DNA from: Stomoxys calcitrans
Taxonomy: Eukaryota > Arthropoda > Insecta > Diptera > Muscidae
DNA length: 64,000 nt
Assembly: GCF_963082655.1 (NCBI RefSeq)
Contig: NC_081554.1
Coordinates: 62,632,820 to 62,696,819 of the forward strand
Direction of reading: 5' to 3'
Below, piece after piece: positions 10,641 through 22,064 of the stretch. The notes beneath the pieces are model-generated. The model was given only the letters and a program-made list of their open reading frames with translations. It made no database searches and was not told the DNA's origin. The first letter of the stretch is position 1; each line of letters begins with the position of its first letter. The translations under genes were made by a program, and so were the position numbers.

Positions 10641-11652
10641 TAACAGATTCCTAGTCAACTCTCAAAGAACTTTAAATTTATACCCATTTTATGATTTTAT
10701 GACGTTGGACATTCATGTCCGTTTTTTGTATTTTTGGGCTTGGAGAGGCCCCGTAGACACCTTGGAATAAATTTTTATGTCAGATTTGTGCTCTACTGTG
10801 AAATACCTTTCATTTTATACCCATATTGCCCAAATTGGTAAAAGTGTCCCGTTGGGTAGTTTGTTTGAAGGGTGGAGAACTCCCCGATACTAAAGGTGAA
10901 ATTTTTATGCCAAGTACGTACTCTACTCTTAAATACCTCTAATTTGATACCCTTATTGCCCAAAGCGGTAAAAGTGTCTTGTAGGGTAATGTTGTTGGGG
11001 GTGAGGTACCCACCGACACTTAGGGTGCCGTTTTTATGCCAAGTTTGTACCATTCATTTGATACCTATATTGTCCCAATCGGTAAATATGTCCTGCTGGG
11101 GGTTTTTGGGGGGCTTCAAATACTAAAAAAAAACTTGTATGTCAAATCTGTATTCTACTTTTAAATACCTCTCATTTGATACCCATATTGCCCAAAGCGG
11201 TGAAAGAGTCCTGTTGGGACACCCCCACACTTAGGGTGAACTTTGAATACCATGTTGGTACTCTACTCTTAAATACCTTTCGTTTGATACCCATATTGTA
11301 CCAATCGGTAAACATGTCCGTTCGGCTGGGTTTTAGGATGGGGCGTCCCCCCATGTTTATTGACCCCAAAATGTTGTACAAACTTCGTGTTTTTGGGGTA
11401 CCATAAGGTGGTATACAAAATTTCGATTAATTCGGTGCACCCATGCACCGAGATCTGGCGTTTTTGAAAATTCGGGTAAGGGGGAGGGTCCGCTCCCCCT
11501 TCGGATATTAAAAAAATGTAGTACCCTATTATCACCAGGGGCTCAAACTCTGCAATCTGTGAAACTTTTAAGAAAATCGTTTTAGCCGTTTTTGAGTCTA
11601 TACGGAACAGACAAACAAACAAAGCGCAACAATTTCATTTTTTTTATAATAG
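10641..11652 (-). mobile_element. Hel element (Helitron-like, minisatellite core)
   Basis: Repeated core units read CATTTGATACCCATATTG and ACTCTTAAATACC with ~130-bp spacing. At the right is the complement of the family's 5' region: CCGAGATCTGGCG, GAGTCTATACGGAACAG and the (CAAA)n run. The terminal TCTTATATATAA is degraded and the CTAG end was not found. Confidence 0.65.
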
Positions 11653-13287
11653 AAGAAGATTAACGTCGTTTACTCATATTGGGCCAACCTAAATTAAAAT
11701 AAAACCTATTATGCATTGCTAATTTCAATGAAACGGTGTTCAACTCAAAATCAGTATTGATAATTGAGCCCGTGTTCAATTCAAAATTGTTATTGACAAC
11801 CTTGTGAAAAGATTCCAATCTGGCAACATTGTCTGTAACATTTGAAAATGATGCCAAGTTCCGCGAAGTTTATTAAAAAGGTTATTTATCGCATTATGTT
11901 GTAATTTACCTTAACTTTTTATCGTTGATTCGATAAACTTTGCTCTAAAAAAGTGCGTGGTTAACATTCGAAAAAAAAAACAATTATTCACTTATTGTAG
12001 AACCTCAAACACAAACACACTATTGAATTACACTGGCAGATTCATAAGAGATATTTAATACAAAAATTGATAAATAATAACACATTTATCGTTGGTACAT
12101 GTGAATATTATTTAACTCTTTTTTTTCAACATTTTTTTTTTATAAACTTTGAATTATGTTTGTAATTATTTGGACACATAATAACACATTAAAATACAAT
12201 TTTTTATCACTACTTCAGTATTACTTTTGTTGTTGCTATAATTTTTTTGTGGTTTTCTGCTTGCTTAATTTAAAACAAATATTGTCACAAATTTGCACTT
12301 TTATTCTCAACGAAGCTGAAAATGTTTGTTTCAGGGCTCATGGCTCATGGTTCTGTGATTCTAGGCAGCTAGGGTATGTATTAGTACATACATACATACA
12401 CATGTAGGTATTTCACAAAAATTCCTTTAAAAAAAACCGCACGTAATTTATTTTTTAATTCTTTTGTTTTGCTTGGCTTTGTTTTTATTATTGTAGTAGC
12501 CGTTGTTGTTGTTCTTGTTGTAGTTTGTGTTATTCACTTAACGTAAAATTTAAATAAAACATTGTTTTGTTTTTGCGGTCTTTTTTATGTTCATTATTAT
12601 TATTGCTATTGTTGTTGCTGTTCTTCTGTGTCGCGCGGGGGCAATACAAGACTGCTGCGTTTCGCCAAATTGAAGAAGAATAACAAAACGAAAACAAGAA
12701 GGAAAAACGCGCGCGCTATTGCATTGATTGTTGATCGAAGTCTATTGACTGTTTGATGTTTGAACCGACGGAACGAACGAATGAACAACGTTGGCTACTG
12801 CACACTGCTGTCATGCCCCATACACAAATTCTGGCCGTTCGCATTTGCTTCGGTTGTCGCTCAAACAACCGACTACGATTATGATGATGATGATGATCAT
12901 CATCATCATCATCATCATCATTGTGTACAATTGTGAATATCTTTCGTATGGTGGCCAAATAAAAAACAAACACTGTTGTCTGCCATGTCGGCTTCCGACA
13001 AAGCTATAGGCCCCTTAACGAAGCACACAACAACAACAACAAGTTGTTGCTTGATTATTCTCAATGAGTTTTTGGGCCTGGCAATGCTGTATGCGTTGCT
13101 TTGTAAATAAAGAGCATCATCTTGTGTTTTACTCTTTGACTTCAAATTGTCAAGTCTTTGGATAACTCTCTCTCTCTCTCTCCCTCTCTTTCTTTCACTT
13201 AAGATTTATAGATATTGATTTAATTGTGTTTGCTATTGTTGTTGTGCATATTCGTATTATTAACTTTGTTTTGATTTGTTTTTTATA
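11653..13287. other. Non-repetitive stretch with microsatellites
   Basis: AT-rich to about 12600, then a more balanced block (12620-12880) including GCGCGGGGG and GCGCGCGC. It ends with a CT run (13166-13197) and CAACAACAACAACAAC near 13030. No ORF here is convincing. The block could be the 5' UTR/promoter area of a host gene, but that is speculation. Confidence 0.4.
12881..12921. repeat. Mirror-inverted (ATG)n/(CAT)n microsatellite
   Basis: An ATG-type run (12881-12897) switches directly to a CAT run (12898-12921), giving a perfect self-complementary tract that could form a hairpin. Confidence 0.9.
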
Positions 13288-14790
13288 ACCACCACTGTAG
13301 GACAGGGGGTATATTCATTTAGTCATTCTGTTTGCAACACATTGAAATATCAATTTCCGATCCTAGAAAGTATATATATTTCGGATCGTTGTAAAATTCT
13401 AAGACGATTTAACGATGTCCGTGTGTCTGTTGTAATCACTCTACAGCCTTCAAAAAATGGAGATATTGAGCTGAAATTTGGTACAGATACGTATTTTTGA
13501 TGCACGCTGGTCAAGTTCTTGAACGGGCCAAATCGGACCATATTTGGATAAAGCTACCATATAGACCGATCTGCCGATAAAGGGTCAAATGCCCATACAT
13601 GCTTTAATTTTTATCCGATTTCGCGACACCTTCAAACAGGTGTCGCACTGCGGCACGACGTTTGGACTCGGTTAGCATGTCCGCCTATGACGCTGAACGC
13701 CTGGGTTCGAATCCTGGCGAGACCATCAGAAAAACATTTTCAGCGGTGACTTTCCCCTCCTAATGCTGGCAACATTTGTGAGGTTATGCCATGTAAAACT
13801 TCTCTACAAAGAGGTGTCGCACTGCGGCACGCCGTTTGGACTCGGCTATAAAAAGGAGGCTCCTTAACATTGAGCTTAAAACTTGAATCGGATTGCCCTC
13901 ATTGATATGTGAGAAGTTTGCCTCTGTTCCTTAGTGGAATGTTCATGGGCAAAATTTGCAAAATTGTTCCCGACATCTGACCCAAATATATAGCTACTAT
14001 ATACATATACCGATCTCCCGATAAAGGTTCTGAAACATATAAAAGCATTATTTTTTATCGGATTTCGCTGAAACTTGAAACAGTGAGTAGGTAAAGGTCT
14101 CCCGACATCTAACCCAAATATGCTTCAGATCGGACTATATTAGATATAGCTGCCATATAGACCCATCTCCCGATAAAGGGTCTAATGTCCATAAAAGCTT
14201 TATTTTTTATCCGATTTCGCTGAAATTTAAAACAGTGAGTTATTTTTAGCCTCCTGACATCCAACTTAAATATGGTTCATATAGGACTATATTTAGATAT
14301 AGCTCCGATATAGACTGATCTCCCGATAAAGGTTCTGAAGCCCATAAAAGCTTTATTTTTTAACCGATTTCGCTGAAATTTGAAATAGTGAGTTGTTTTA
14401 AGCCTACCGACATTTGACCTAAATATGTTTCAGATCGGACTATAGTTAGATATAGCTGCCATATAGACCGATCTCCCGATAAAGGGTCTATTGCCCATAA
14501 ATGCTTTATTTTTTATGCGATTTCGCTGAAATTTAAAACAGTGAGTAGTTTAAGGCTTCCCGACATCTAACCCAAATATGGTTCAGATCGGACTGTATTT
14601 ATATATAGCTGTCATATAGACCGATCTCCCGATTAAGGGTCTAATGCCCACAAAAGCTTTATTTTTTAACCAATTTCGCTGAAATTTGAAACAGTGGGTT
14701 ATCTTAAGCTTCCTGACATCCAACCTAGATATGGGTTATAACGGACTATATTTATATATAGCTGCCATATGGCGCATTGAACGCCATTCA
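13288..14790 (+). mobile_element. DLM2 element, interrupted by a SINE
   Basis: The head reads ATAACCACCACTGTAGGAC and GTTTGCAACACATTGAA. Six or more ~157-bp units follow, containing ATAGCTGCCATATAGACCGA and CCGATTTCGCTGAAAT. A SINE occupies 13634-13962. The right terminus (GTTCGGCC palindrome) is missing; the array stops near 14790. Confidence 0.75.
13634..13962 (+). mobile_element. SINE with recombinant head
   Basis: Body and tail are normal, with box B as GGTTCGAATCCTGG. The first ~30 bases of the head are replaced by a copy of the SINE's own mid-body (GGTGTCGCACTGCGGCACGA), fused to TTAGCATGTCCGCC. The same segment recurs in place at ~13814. This looks like recombination between two SINEs and removes most of box A. 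Confidence 0.75.
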
Positions 14791-16032
14791 AGTGAAGAGA
14801 ACCAAATAAAAAGTTATTGAATGAATTACTTTTTCTTCGGATTTTGCTCCTATTTAGCAGCTAAATAGTCATTTTAAGAAAAGATTTAAATATCGAATGA
14901 ATACTAACTACACTGCTGCCCGTACGACTTCAATAGAAATAAAACTATCCTTTCAAAATGTAGCACAAATACTTCCTATTAATAGCCCCAATTTATAAAA
15001 GTTAGGCAAGGGGGCATGTTTTGCATGTTTCAAAAGCCTGCTCTACAGCGTACTCAATAGTGGTTGCGTAAGTAGAGCGCCTTAATCAATTTGACAAAAG
15101 TTTTGATGAAGACATATGGCGTATCAGAAATCACGATCAGGCATAGTACCAGTCAAAGTGTTTTGACCATAAGACAAACTTGCCTAACTTTTACAAGTTC
15201 TTTGCTAAGCTGTTCTTTGAATAGAAATCATTGAAAATGATTCAATTCAATGTAATAGTTAGATAATATTTATAAAACAATTTTTACAAATTCGGAGATA
15301 CTATTCTAAGAGCTTAAGGTTTAACCTTGTTCTTCATTAATATTACAGTTCTTTTATGAGTATTTAATGAAAAAGTTTAATATCCCTACAGGATGCAATA
15401 AGTTTTCGATTTGGGTGCAAAGTTGAATGTTGATAATTAAATTTAAATTAGTCAAAAATTTAAATCATATTAAATGTTGCTTTAAAGTGTTCAACTTACT
15501 ACGAAATATTATTTATAATAACAATGAGTACAATAGTCATACACAACATCATCTAATTAATGAATAATTTAAATGAACATGATGCTACTTAATTAATTAT
15601 TATTTTCAATGTACACATTTTGATAAAACCAGAATAACTAACACATCTCATGCGCACAATAAATATTTTGTAAGAGTCGTTTTATTCATACATTCTGAGT
15701 GTTTATTGGGGAAATGATTCTTTTTGATTAACATTTTAACTCTTTAAATTGTTGTAAAAGCTGATGTATTATAAACCTAGTGTTTAGAATGCAATCAGTA
15801 TGGTCAGGCAAGCCTAACACATTGCTGAAAATTATTATTTAAAATCATAGACAAGTACTGTCAGTAAAATAAAAGGCGTCATATATTTAATAAATAGCAA
15901 TTTTAAAATTGGATAGCCTGGGGTAATACAAAAACACAAAAATTTTCCAGCGATGCTCTAACATTCTGGAAGAACGATTTATCTTTTGCCTTAAAATAGG
16001 CTTTAGTTTTATAAAAAAAACCATATTCACCC
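14791..16032. other. AT-rich, mostly unique stretch
   Basis: No coding region is supported. A possible small MITE lies at 14993-15197. The remainder shows nothing recognisable. Confidence 0.45.
14993..15197. mobile_element. Possible MITE
   Basis: The ends TATAAAAGTTAGGCAAG and its near complement CTTGCCTAACTTTTACAAG are about 205 bp apart. No clear target duplication and no second copy were seen, so the call rests on the inverted ends alone. Confidence 0.35.
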
Positions 16033-16519
16033 GGAAGAAACTTCTAACAATCGAAAATTTATATTGAGATAAGTATATAACCATTAAAGTCTGGTATCAC
16101 TAGTTGTACTTGATATCATATATAAGAAAACTAGTTCTTAATAGATAGTAGGTTGGCAAGTTTGGCTTGGGTTGCCAACAAGATTCACATTAGAAATAAA
16201 CAAAGGCTTAAGTTTCGAAACAAATCAGTAAATCCTAGTACTAAGAACACCATGAGCAATATCATGGATGCATAACGCTGAAATTATCCATGATATTGCT
16301 CATGGTGTTCTTAGTAATAGGATTTACTGATTTGTTTCAAAACTTAAGCCTTAGTTTATTTCTAATGTGAATCTTGTTGGCAACCCAAGCCAAACTTGCC
16401 AACCTACTATCTGTTAAGTGCTAGTTGTCATATGATATCAATTACAACTAGTGCTACCAGACTTTAATGGTTATATACTTACCTCAATATAAATTTTCGA
16501 TTGTTAGAAGTTTCCTTCC
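16033..16519. repeat. Large near-perfect inverted repeat (hairpin), 237-bp arms
   Basis: The left arm (16033-16269) and right arm (16286-16519) are reverse complements with only scattered differences. They are separated by a 16-base loop. The arms meet at ATCATGGAT / ATCCATGAT and end at GGAAGAAACTTCTAAC / its complement. No TA or other obvious target duplication was found. It has no ORF. It could be a palindromic MITE or a hairpin-RNA locus; the sequence alone does not decide. Confidence 0.9.
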
Positions 16520-16975
16520 AACAATGCTATCAATATGTTACTACTCCTCTAAATATGGTAGCTTATTGCTATAAATTCACATGTAGCCTTTTGTTCCCCA
16601 AATTCAATAAATGTTAAACATTTCTACATCTCTATAGAGCTTTAGTAACTTGCGTAAAATTGTTTCTTTATATTCTGCACATGCTAATGTTCTGCTTTGA
16701 ATTTTATGATCTACAACATTTGTATTCATGTTGTGTATCTGTTTCATTGTAATTCATTCATATTTTATTAAAATCATTGTTGGTTTTTCCCCTTTTCCAA
16801 TGGACTCATTTAAAAATCAAATGAAAAATCATATCGAAATGATTGTTTGCTATGAATTCAAATGCAAACAAAAACAATTCGAAAAAGAGCATATTTTCCA
16901 TATAAGTAGCTTAACTCATACAATACGAGGGTGGTTCTTAGAAGGCTTTATATATGTCGTTGATTATAAAAGTGA
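16520..16975. other. Unique AT-rich stretch
   Basis: No supported gene or repeat. A short open frame exists but has no recognisable features. Confidence 0.4.
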
Positions 16976-17090
16976 CTTAGGTTAGGTTGAAAAAAGGGTG
17001 CGGATATTAATGCGCCCCATGACACTATGGACATACATACACCTAAGCCAGTAGTCCGCTTGTTTTGCGCTCTAAAAACTAAAAAGTAGC
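16976..17090 (-). pseudogene. Non-LTR retrotransposon 3' UTR fragment
   Basis: Read on the minus strand this matches the 3' ends of copies A and C: GAGCGCAAAACAAGC, GGCTTAGGTGTATGTCCATA, then six T's and CAACCTAACCTAA at the terminus (16976). Only the last ~115 bp of the element is present. Confidence 0.75.
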
Positions 17091-17217
17091 TTCGAAAAAA
17101 TGTGACCTTACTCTTAAGTTTTATAAAAATCTGTTGAATGAAGAGTTTACAACATTCGATGGTCAAGTTTAGTGTGGAGATTAATATAGAGTCACAATTC
17201 ACTTAGGTAGTTTTCCT

Positions 17218-18240
17218 AGAGATTGCGTATTCCTTCAATAACTGATTCGTGTAATTTGCTCTCTATTAAAATAAGGTAGAATGGATCAATAAGTAGAAGA
17301 GGCAGTTGAATTTTCTTTTATTTCCATTAGAGATCATTAATAACATCTTGAGGTTCTTTGATCCTTCTAACCTTCCTACATAGTAGCTAGTGAAGCATCT
17401 AAGGAGGAAACATTCACACCGCAAATATCCAGTGTCCTGATGAAGAGTGGTTTCTCTGCTTCTCAATTGCTCCTGGATGCGTTAGGAAACGCATCATCAC
17501 AATGATCTATGACAATGCAGATAAGGAAACTCTAGAGATTTCACATTTCTACAATTACTGATTCGTGTAATTTGTGTTGAATGCTCTGTTGAAATAATGT
17601 AGAATGGATCAACAAATGTAAGATGCAGATGAATTTTCTTTTATATAAATAAGAGGTCATGACTAACATCTTGAGATTCTTTGACCCTTCTAACGTTCCT
17701 ACACAGTAGCAAGTGAAGTATCTAAGGAAACGTTTACACCGGAAATATCCAGTGTCTTGAGGAAGAGTGGTTCCACAACTTTCTCAATTGCTCCTGGATG
17801 CCTTAGGAAACACATCATCACAATGATCTATGACAATGCAGATAAGTAAACTCTAGAGATTGCAAATTGCCTCAATAACTTGTTCGTATAATTTGTGTTG
17901 AATTATCTGTTGAAATAAGTTGGAATGGATCAACAAATGGAATAGGCAGATAAATTTTCTTTTTTACAAATAAAGGGTCATGAATAACATCTTGAGATTC
18001 TTTGATCCTTCTTAAGTTCCTACACAGTAGCTAGTGAGGTATCAAAGGAGGAAACGTTCACACCTCAAATATCCAGTGTCCTGAGGAAGAGGGGTTCCAC
18101 AGCTTTCTTAATTGGAAGCATAAGGAAACGCATCATCACAATGATCTATGGAAATGTAGGTAAGGAAACTCATCATAACAATGATTTGCGATATGAATGT
18201 AAGGAAACTCATCATGATGAGGCTAACGCAACAGTGTACT
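17218..18240 (+). repeat. Three ~317-bp tandem units derived from non-LTR ORF1
   Basis: Units start near 17218, 17535 and 17855. Each contains a stretch like GTGAAGCATCTAAGGAGG, CACACCGCAAATATCCAGTG and CTGAGGAAGAG. That corresponds to the ORF1 peptide GEASKEEQSTPQVSSVLRKS encoded at 30.4-31.5 kb. Past the third unit, GATGAGGCTAACGCAACAGT matches the next part of that ORF1. All frames are broken. Confidence 0.7.
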
Positions 18241-18515
18241 ATGCCCGGAAATCGTAACACAGAGGCAAAAATTTAAAATTTCAAGATGAACATTTTTAAA
18301 ATGTTCTAATTGAAGATGCTTTAGAATACCTTGGAAAGTAAAACTCACAGGTAATTACAAAATTTAGCAACCATGATTATTAGCAAACAGATGCTAATGT
18401 TAACAACAACAACAGGTAAGCAGCAAAATGTTGAAATTTCAAGTATTTCGTTCTTTTAAGGAATTTTAATACCAACAAATTTTTTATACAGATTCTAATG
18501 GTATAGGTGAGTACT

Positions 18516-19450
18516 TCAACAAGTAAGAGCGCGCTAAGTTCGGCCGGGCCGAATCTTATATACCCTCCACCAAGGATTGCATTTGTCGAGTTCTTTGCGC
18601 GGTATCTCTTTTTAGGCAAACAAAGAATATTGAATTAGAACTGTTATGCTATTGGAGTTATCTTAATTTATAGTCCGAATCGGATCATAAATGAATTGAA
18701 TGTTGAACATTGTAGAAGTCATTGTGTAATATTTCAGTCTATTCGGATAAGAATTGCGCCTTGTAGGTGATGAAGAAGCAAAATCAGGAGATCCGTTTAT
18801 AAAGAAACTGTATCAAGCTATAGATCGATTCAGACCATATTGGACGCGTATGTTGAAGGTCATGGGAGAAGCGGTTGTACAAAATTTCCGCCAAATCGGA
18901 AGAGAATTGCGACCTCTAGAGGCTTAAGAAGTCATGATCCCAGATCGGTTTTCATGGCAGCTATATCAGTTTATGAACCGATTTGAATCATACTAAGCAC
19001 AATTGTTGGAAATGATACCAAAACACCACGTGCAAAATTACAGCCAAATCGCATAAGAATTGAGCTCTCTAAAAGCTGAAGAAGTCAAGACCCCGAAACG
19101 GTTCATAAGGCAGCTATATCAGGTTATGAACCGACTTGAACCATACTTAGCACAGTTGTTGGAAGTGAAACCAAGACGTGCAAAATTTCAGTCAAATCGG
19201 AGGAGAATTGCGACCTCTAGAGGCTCAAGAAGTCAAGACCCCAGATCGGTTTATATGGCAGCTTTATCAAAACATGGACCGATTTGGTCCATTTACAATC
19301 CCAAACGACTTACACTAATAAAATGCATGATGAGTTTCATTACCTGCATTGTCATAGATCATTGTGATGTAGCGTTTATGTGCAAAATTTCAAGCGCCTA
19401 CCTTTACTCCTTCGAAAGTTAGTGTGCTATCGACAGACAGACTGACGGAC
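18516..19450 (-). mobile_element. DLM1 element
   Basis: It starts AACAAGTAAGAGCGCGC with the palindrome AAGTTCGGCCGGGCCGAA. About five core units with CTCTAGAGGCTTAAGAAGTC follow. The far end is degraded: the GACAGACAGACTGACGGAC stretch is reached at ~19430, then the sequence switches to another repeat. Confidence 0.75.
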
Positions 19451-19960
19451 ATGGCTAATGGGCCAAAAAGGGAAGGATGAGGAGCTATGTCTAAATATGA
19501 GCAGACTTTGATCAAATGCACACGCATTTTGGCTACTGCAGTTAAATCCCGCATATCGGATATATAGAGCTCTATCTAAATCTGAACGGATTTTACTAAC
19601 ATTTTGCAACCGCATTGAGACATTAAAAAGAAATTCTCATACCAAATAGTGTAATGATCGGACAAAAATTGTGGCTACTGCAGTTAAAAAAACCGCATAT
19701 CGGATGAAAGATATATATGTGGAGATATATCTAAATTCCATCTGATTTGGATGAAATTTTCAAGTTGAATATCTCATGCGAAACTTTGAAAATATCGTTG
19801 CAAAATTATGGCTTATATAGCCATAATAGTACATATCGAATAAAAGATATATTAAATCTGAACCGATTTTTTCCAAAATCATTTGCATCATTAAAATTTA
19901 CAAAATTTGGATAATCTGGTTTGATTGTAAATTGTTTTTGACGCAAATTTTCAGCCCATA
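19451..19960. repeat. Minisatellite of about 136-bp period, three units
   Basis: GGCTACTGCAGTTAAA with CCGCATATCGGAT recurs near 19534, 19669 and, degraded, 19806. It differs from the DLM cores but uses the same kind of phrases (ATCTAAATCTGAACGGATTT). It may be a third core subfamily fused to the preceding DLM1. Confidence 0.55.
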
Positions 19961-20176
19961 GTGCAATGTTGGAGAATATGAATCCTGACTATGGTCCAGT
20001 TTTTCCAGATAAATTCACCACCATTACAAGGCCGCCTCGGTGGCACTTAAGGTCCTTCTGATAGCAGGAGGACCTGACCTTGGTTTTTATCCATGACACG
20101 TATTATTGTTTGAACCGTTGAGTGAAGTGGACGTTTTGTTATTTCGCTCCGCAAGGATATTCTGTAACTCGTAATA

Positions 20177-20412
20177 TTGGGTTGCCCAAAAAGTAATTGC
20201 GGATTTTTTAAAAGAAAGTAAATGCATATTTAATAAAACTTAGAATGAACTTTAATCAAATATACTTTTTTTTACACTTTTTTTCTAAAGAAAGCCAAAA
20301 GTAACAGCTGATGACTGATAGAAGAAGGAATGCAATTACAGAGTCACAAGCTGTGAAAAAATTTGTCAACGCCGACTATATGAAAAATCCGCAATTACTT
20401 TTTGGGCAACCA
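20177..20412 (+). mobile_element. Mariner-type MITE, copy 2
   Basis: TA at 20175-20176, then TTGGGTTGCCCAAAAAGTAA. The right end has lost two or three bases (GGGCAACCATA). The interior matches the other copies. Confidence 0.9.
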
Positions 20413-20560
20413 TAGATAGTTATTATCGGAATATGTAGAATAGCTACTAAAGTTTGTCCTATTCCCTAATGGAATGTTAATGAGCAAATTTGCATTTGCA
20501 AACAGAAAGACTAAATTAATATAACCCCTATCCGATGATGGTGGGCATAGAAAGCGTATC
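20413..20560. repeat. SINE tail and DLM end fragments
   Basis: TTTGTCCTATTCCCTAATGG with AATGAGCAAATTTGC is the SINE tail. ATAACCCCTATCCGATGATG is a degraded complement of the DLM hairpin end. Confidence 0.45.
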
Positions 20561-20767
20561 GCTCTCAGGTTTAATGAGAGGCTTGGAGCGAACGATAATA
20601 AAATTCTCACCGATATTGGACACGGATATTCGTTGCACAGTCTACCCCAAAGGTCTGCCTCTAGATTTCTAGAGGCAGGCTGCGCTCATCTGAACTAAGG
20701 CGAACAATAGTAATATGGGTCACAAAGAACCTTTGCTTTTGTCGCCAGCGACAGGTTGGTGATTGTA

Positions 20768-22064
20768 AAGGGTGATTTTTTTGAGGTTAGGATTTTCATG
20801 CATTAGTATTTGACAGATCACGTGGGATTTCAGACATGGTGTCAAAGAGAAAGATGCTCAGTATGCTTTGACATTTTATCATGAATAGACTTACTAACGA
20901 GCAACGCTTGCAAATCATTGAATTTTATTACCAAAATCAGTGTTCGGTTCGAAATGTGTTTCGCGCTTTACGTCCGATTTATGGTCTACATAATCGACCA
21001 AGTGAGCAAACAATTAATGCGATTGTGACCAAGTTTAGCACTCAGTTTACTTTATTGGACATTAAACCAACCACACGAATGCGTACAGAAGAGAATATTG
21101 CGTCTGTTTCTAAGAGTGTTGCTGAAGACCGTGAAATGTCGATTCGTCGCCGTTCGCAGCAATTGGGTTTGTGTTATTCGACCACATGGAAGATTTTACG
21201 CAAAGATCTTGGTGTAAAACCGTATAAAATACAGCTCGTGCAAGAACTGAAGCCGAACGATCTGCCACAACGTCGAATTTTCAGTGAATGGGCCCTAGAA
21301 AAGTTGGCAGAAAATCCGCTTTTTTATCGACAAATTTTGTTCAGCGATGAGGCTCATTTCTGGTTGAATGGCTACGTAAATAAGCAAAATTGCCGCATTT
21401 GGAGTGAAGAGCAACCAGAAACCGTTCAAGAACTGCCCATGCATCCCGAAAAATGCACTGTTTGGTGTGGTTTGTACGCTGGTGGAATCATTGGACCGTA
21501 TTTTTTCAAAGATGCTGTTGGACGCAACGTTACGGTGAATGGCGATCGCTATCGTTCGATGCTAACAAACTTTTTGTTGCCAAAAATGGAAGAACTGAAC
21601 TTGGTTGACATGTGGTTTCAACAAGATGGCGCTACATGCCACACAGCTCGCGATTCTATGGCCATTTTGAGGGAAAACTTCGGAGAACAATACATCTCAA
21701 GAAATGGACCGGTAAGTTGGCCACCAAGATCATGCGATTTGACGCCTTTAGACTATTTTTTGTGGGGCTACGTCAAGTCTAAAGTCTACAGAAATAAGCC
21801 AGCAACTATTCCAGCTTTGGAAGACAACATTTCCGAAGAAATTCGGGCTATTCCGGCCGAAATGCTCGAAAAAGTTGCCCAAAATTGGACTTTCCGAATG
21901 GACCACCTAAGACGCAGCCGCGGTCAACATTTAAATGAAATTATCTTCAAAAAGTAAATGTCATGGACCAATCTAACGTTTCAAATAAAGAACCGATGAG
22001 ATTTTGCAAATTTTATGCGTTTTTTTTAAAAAAAAAGTTATCAAGCTCTTAACAAATCACTCTT
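20768..22064 (+). mobile_element. Complete mariner/Tc1-superfamily transposon (DD41D type)
   Basis: A 1297-bp element flanked by TA (20766-20767 and 22065-22066). The ends are imperfect inverted repeats: AAGGGTGATTTTTTT at left and, complemented, AAGAGTGATTTGTTA at right. Similarity drops after about 14 bp. It carries one uninterrupted transposase gene, 113 bp after the left end. It sits in a non-LTR ORF1 relic, which dates it as the younger of the two. It may still be active, as nothing in the coding region is visibly broken. Confidence 0.93.
20881..21957 (+). CDS. Mariner/Tc1-superfamily transposase, 358 aa, intact
   Basis: The protein would cut and rejoin the transposon at TA targets in the nucleus. 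The N-terminus has two helix-turn-helix regions (about residues 5-50 and 86-115), the paired-like DNA-binding part. YKIQLVQELKPND at 115-127 takes the place of the mariner WVPHEL motif. Catalytic residues are D156 (FSDEAHF), D249 (WFQQDGA) and D291 (LTPLDYFLWG). That leaves 41 residues between the last two, so DD41D; if D286 were the third acid it would be DD36D. Length is in the usual 330-360 range. The start at 20881 is the first ATG after the end repeat and is kept in the fold-back copy at 32.9 kb. The stop is TAA. Confidence 0.93.
   Translation: MNRLTNEQRLQIIEFYYQNQCSVRNVFRALRPIYGLHNRPSEQTINAIVTKFSTQFTLLDIKPTTRMRTEENIASVSKSVAEDREMSIRRRSQQLGLCYSTTWKILRKDLGVKPYKIQLVQELKPNDLPQRRIFSEWALEKLAENPLFYRQILFSDEAHFWLNGYVNKQNCRIWSEEQPETVQELPMHPEKCTVWCGLYAGGIIGPYFFKDAVGRNVTVNGDRYRSMLTNFLLPKMEELNLVDMWFQQDGATCHTARDSMAILRENFGEQYISRNGPVSWPPRSCDLTPLDYFLWGYVKSKVYRNKPATIPALEDNISEEIRAIPAEMLEKVAQNWTFRMDHLRRSRGQHLNEIIFKK

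Noticed and set aside
12716..12973. Frame with D7-H5 run
   Set aside because: Translation of the (ATG)n/(CAT)n microsatellite, not a gene.
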